Positions 5,428 through 7,403 of a DNA stretch of 7,403 bases are shown piece after piece. Position numbers and translations under genes: made by a program. How positions within the stretch are numbered: position 1 is the stretch's first letter; each line of letters opens with the position of its first letter. The DNA is taken from contig CAMWGS010000099.1 of the NCBI GenBank assembly GCA_947173865.1, positions 1-7,403 on the forward strand. Reading direction: 5' to 3'. The notes below the pieces were generated by a model. It saw only the letters and a list, made by a program, of their open reading frames with translations, made no database searches and was not told the origin of the DNA. This stretch comes from an uncultured Ruminococcus sp. (GTDB lineage: Bacteria; Bacillota; Clostridia; Oscillospirales; Ruminococcaceae).

Positions 5428-6459
5428 ATGAAAAAACTATTTGTTATTTTGATTATTATTTTCAGTGTCTGCTCTTGTTCTTCGGAACAGGAGCAGATAA
5501 ACAGTACACCGAAAAACTGTGATATATTTGCAATGGACACTTATATGAACCTGAAAGTATACGGTGATAATGCTGAATCCGTCCTTGAAAAAGCTTCTTC
5601 AAGAATTACGGAACTTGAAAAACTTCTTTCTGTAACTGACGAAAACAGTGATATATGGAAAGTAAACCATGCAGACGGAAACAAAGTAAGTATAAGCAGT
5701 TATACTTCTGATATAATAAATACTGCCGTAAATATAGGCTGTGAGACGGACGGAGCTTTGGATATTACGGTTTATCCGATACTTAAAGAATGGGGATTCA
5801 CTACGGGTGAATATAAAGTCCCTGATAATAGTACAATAGCAAATCTTCTGAAAAATGTTGACTACAGGAAGATAGAGACAGGTGACGGATATGTAAGAAT
5901 TCCGCAGGATTTTCAGCTTGATTTGGGCTCTCTCGCCAAAGGATATACAAGTGACAGCATAATTGAAATATTCAGGGAAAGCGGTGTAAAATCAGCAATT
6001 GTGAATCTCGGCGGAAACGTTCATACTCTCGGAACTAAGCCTGACGGTTCTCTTTGGAAAGTCGGTATTAAAGACCCTTTTCAGCCTGATTCTGAAATGT
6101 GTATTGTTTCTGTTGAGGACAAAGCAGTAATTACTTCGGGAAACTATGAACGGTATTTCACGGGTAAAGACGGAAAAAATTACTGGCATATAATTGACTC
6201 GGAGGACGGTCGCCCATCAGATAATGGACTTGTTTCAGTCACCATAATCGGAAGTAATGGTATGATGTGTGACGCACTTTCCACAGCCCTTTTTGTTGCA
6301 GGAACGGAAAATGCCGTTGAGTACTGGCAGAACAACGGAGATTTTGATATGATTCTTGTCACTGACGACGGAAATCTTTTAATAACTGAAAACATTGAAA
6401 AGAATCTGAAAGTAATATGCAGTATGCCCGTTGAGGTTATCCGTAATGAAGAAAAATAA
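5428..6459 (+). CDS. apbE: ApbE-type FAD:protein FMN transferase lipoprotein
   Basis: This enzyme takes FMN from FAD and joins it by a phosphoester bond to Thr/Ser in exported flavoproteins, using Mg2+. The 343-residue protein begins with a lipoprotein signal (MKKLFVILIIIFSVCSC, lipidated Cys probably 17), so it should act on the outer membrane face. Family motifs: MDTYMNLKVYG (36-46), DLGSLAKGY (165-173), NLGGNVHTLG (193-202), VITSGNYERYF (234-244), HIIDSEDGRP (254-263) and CDALSTALFVAG (281-292, metal-binding Asp282 and Thr286). All key positions are present, so it is probably active. The ATG lies 2 bases after the previous stop and has no clear ribosome site, which suggests translation coupled to the flavoprotein gene. 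That neighbour carries the matching acceptor motif and is the likely substrate. In electron-transfer loci the equivalent is named fmnB. Confidence 0.96.
   Translation: MKKLFVILIIIFSVCSCSSEQEQINSTPKNCDIFAMDTYMNLKVYGDNAESVLEKASSRITELEKLLSVTDENSDIWKVNHADGNKVSISSYTSDIINTAVNIGCETDGALDITVYPILKEWGFTTGEYKVPDNSTIANLLKNVDYRKIETGDGYVRIPQDFQLDLGSLAKGYTSDSIIEIFRESGVKSAIVNLGGNVHTLGTKPDGSLWKVGIKDPFQPDSEMCIVSVEDKAVITSGNYERYFTGKDGKNYWHIIDSEDGRPSDNGLVSVTIIGSNGMMCDALSTALFVAGTENAVEYWQNNGDFDMILVTDDGNLLITENIEKNLKVICSMPVEVIRNEEK
6433..6436 (+). promoter_or_regulatory. GAGG ribosome site that decides the NusG-II gene start
   Basis: GAGG lies 9 bases before the ATG at 6446 and inside the end of apbE. It supports the 6446 start over a TTG codon at 6431, which would add MRLSV and has no ribosome site of its own. 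Confidence 0.7.
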
Positions 6460-6799
6460 AACTGTTTTATTCATTATAGTTATAATTTCACTTGTTTTCA
6501 TTGTATCGGTCGTTATGGCACTTTATGCTTTCAGACCGTCTGAAAAAAATATTGTTGAAGTGGTACAGGACGGAAATGTAATTTATACTTTTGATTTGTC
6601 GCAAACAAAAAATCAGACAATAACTATAAAATCAACGGACGGAAAATCCTCGAACACCATAGAAATATTCGACGGAAAAATATGTATTTGTGACGCTGAA
6701 TGTCCCGACAAAATATGTATGAAGTCAGGGTTTCTTAAATCAGACTCAATGCCTCTGGTGTGCCTTCCGAACAGACTGATTATAAGATTCGGTGATTAG
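6446..6799 (+). CDS. Membrane-anchored NusG domain II protein, EetA-like
   Basis: This 117-residue protein has a basic start (MKKNK), one membrane helix (about 7-28) and an external small beta domain of the NusG domain II type (about 36-116). The diagnostic pattern is DAECPDKICMKSG (83-95) followed by VCLPNRLII (105-113). It is not the transcription factor NusG: the N-terminal NGN domain is missing and the protein is exported. Cysteines at 80, 82, 86, 91 and 106 could form disulfides or bind a cofactor. The family recurs next to ApbE and Gx-transporter genes, and the equivalent in flavin-based extracellular electron transfer loci is, as I recall, EetA. The gene overlaps apbE by 14 bases, and its stop codon overlaps the next ribosome site, so translation is coupled along the operon. 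Its biochemical role is unknown. Confidence 0.88.
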   Translation: MKKNKTVLFIIVIISLVFIVSVVMALYAFRPSEKNIVEVVQDGNVIYTFDLSQTKNQTITIKSTDGKSSNTIEIFDGKICICDAECPDKICMKSGFLKSDSMPLVCLPNRLIIRFGD

Positions 6800-6813
6800 G
6801 AGAAGCAGAAAAT

Positions 6814-7332
6814 ATGAATATAAGAAAACTTACTGAGTTGTCCATGCTGACGGCGATTGCACTTATTATCTTTATAATTGAACTGAGAATCCCGAATTTA
6901 TCGGCTGTTTCAGGAGTAAAGCTCGGACTTGCCAATATAATAACGGTTTATGCTGTTTATCACTATAAATTCGGTGAAGTAGCTATGGTAGTTTTTACAA
7001 GAGTTCTGCTCGGTTCGGTATTCGGCGGAAACATTTCCGCAATTATTTACAGTTTCTGCGGAGCGACGGCGTGTCTGCTGGGAATGTCCGTTCTGAAAAG
7101 AATAATTCCCGAAAATTATATGTGGCTGTGCAGTGTTGCGGGAGCAGTATTTCACAATATCGGACAAATCATGGCAGCAATATGCGTTACACGAACTTTT
7201 ACGGTTGTTTCATATCTTCCTGTTATGATTGTTTTCGGCTGTATTGCAGGATTTTTCACGGGAATGTGTACACAGTTCATATTTAAAAGAATACTTCTTT
7301 TCAAAAAGAAAAGTACAAATTTATATTTATAG
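6814..7332 (+). CDS. Gx transporter family membrane protein, EetB-like
   Basis: This 172-residue integral membrane protein has about five helices. It carries the family signature RIPNLSAVSGVKLGLANIIT (25-44), an arginine-glycine stretch TRVLLGSVFGGNISAIIYS (62-80) and GAVFHNIGQIMAA (109-121). Databases often label it heptaprenyl diphosphate synthase component I or Gx transporter; the fold is that of small-molecule transporter S-components. In extracellular electron transfer loci the equivalent is, as I recall, EetB, always beside the NusG domain II protein. No prenyl synthase component II is present here, so a direct enzyme role is unlikely to be shown by this window. AGGAGA (6798-6803) precedes the start by 10 bases and overlaps the previous stop. 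It is the last gene before the operon terminator. Function in the pathway is unproven. Confidence 0.88.
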   Translation: MNIRKLTELSMLTAIALIIFIIELRIPNLSAVSGVKLGLANIITVYAVYHYKFGEVAMVVFTRVLLGSVFGGNISAIIYSFCGATACLLGMSVLKRIIPENYMWLCSVAGAVFHNIGQIMAAICVTRTFTVVSYLPVMIVFGCIAGFFTGMCTQFIFKRILLFKKKSTNLYL

Positions 7333-7355
7333 AATATAAATTGACAGAATAAGTT

Positions 7356-7390
7356 AAAACGCCGTTTACAAAATTTGAAACGGCGTTTTT
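7356..7390 (+). terminator. Strong intrinsic terminator at the end of the operon
   Basis: AAAACGCCGTTT (7356-7367) pairs perfectly with AAACGGCGTTTT (7378-7389) around a 10-base loop. The stem has a GC-rich centre and ends in a T-run (7386-7390). The A-run on the other side would let it work on the minus strand too. It lies 23 bases after the stop codon of the last gene. Confidence 0.93.
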
Positions 7391-7403
7391 GCTTGTCTGA
7401 TAA

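Noticed and set aside
6446..6799. Transcription elongation factor NusG
   Set aside because: The protein has a membrane helix and only the domain II pattern; the NGN domain that contacts RNA polymerase is absent.

Overview
The window looks like the end of a metagenomic or isolate assembly contig from an AT-rich, Gram-positive gut-type Firmicute, probably of the Ruminococcus/Oscillospiraceae kind. This placement is inferred from strong GGAG-type ribosome binding sites, heavy ATA/AAA codon use, a sortase signal of the SPKTG type, lipoprotein signals, and Clostridia-like gene families. Bases 1-63 are not biological: they match an Illumina Nextera i5 adapter (P5 end, index, read-1 primer, degraded mosaic end).

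Layout. 126-1070 (+) is a PP2C-type serine/threonine phosphatase. A bidirectional terminator separates it from 1106-1471 (-), an HxlR-family winged-helix regulator. This regulator is divergent from 1606-2112 (+), an FMN-type nitroreductase. The region between the two holds a consensus promoter (TTGACA-N17-TATAAT) overlapped by an inverted repeat, the usual arrangement for a local redox or electrophile switch. A 21-bp hairpin (2141-2196) closes this module.

2298-7390 is an apparent five-gene operon. It has one promoter (2298-2326), two identical TTAGT-N4-ACTAA palindromes 62 bp apart downstream of it, and a strong terminator at 7356-7390. The genes are: a signal-peptide, sortase-anchored surface protein (2455-4008); a membrane heme-type (MsrQ/ferric-reductase-like) domain fused through an internal lipoprotein signal and a long acidic linker to an FMN-binding domain (4031-5425); an ApbE FMN transferase lipoprotein (5428-6459); a membrane-anchored NusG-domain-II protein, EetA-like (6446-6799); and a Gx-transporter-family membrane protein, EetB-like (6814-7332).

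How it may work. ApbE would attach FMN to Thr445 in the DAVSGATYS motif of the fusion protein. The heme-type membrane domain would carry electrons from the membrane to that extracellular flavin, with the two Eet-like proteins supporting the pathway. The set resembles a flavin-based extracellular electron transfer locus, but in a variant form: the NADH dehydrogenase and demethylmenaquinone genes are absent from the window, and the membrane reductase and flavoprotein are one polypeptide. The surface protein carries a near copy of the flavinylation motif (DAVSSATTS), which raises the possibility that it is a second, wall-anchored flavoprotein or is otherwise functionally linked. The function of the operon is inferred from sequence families only.
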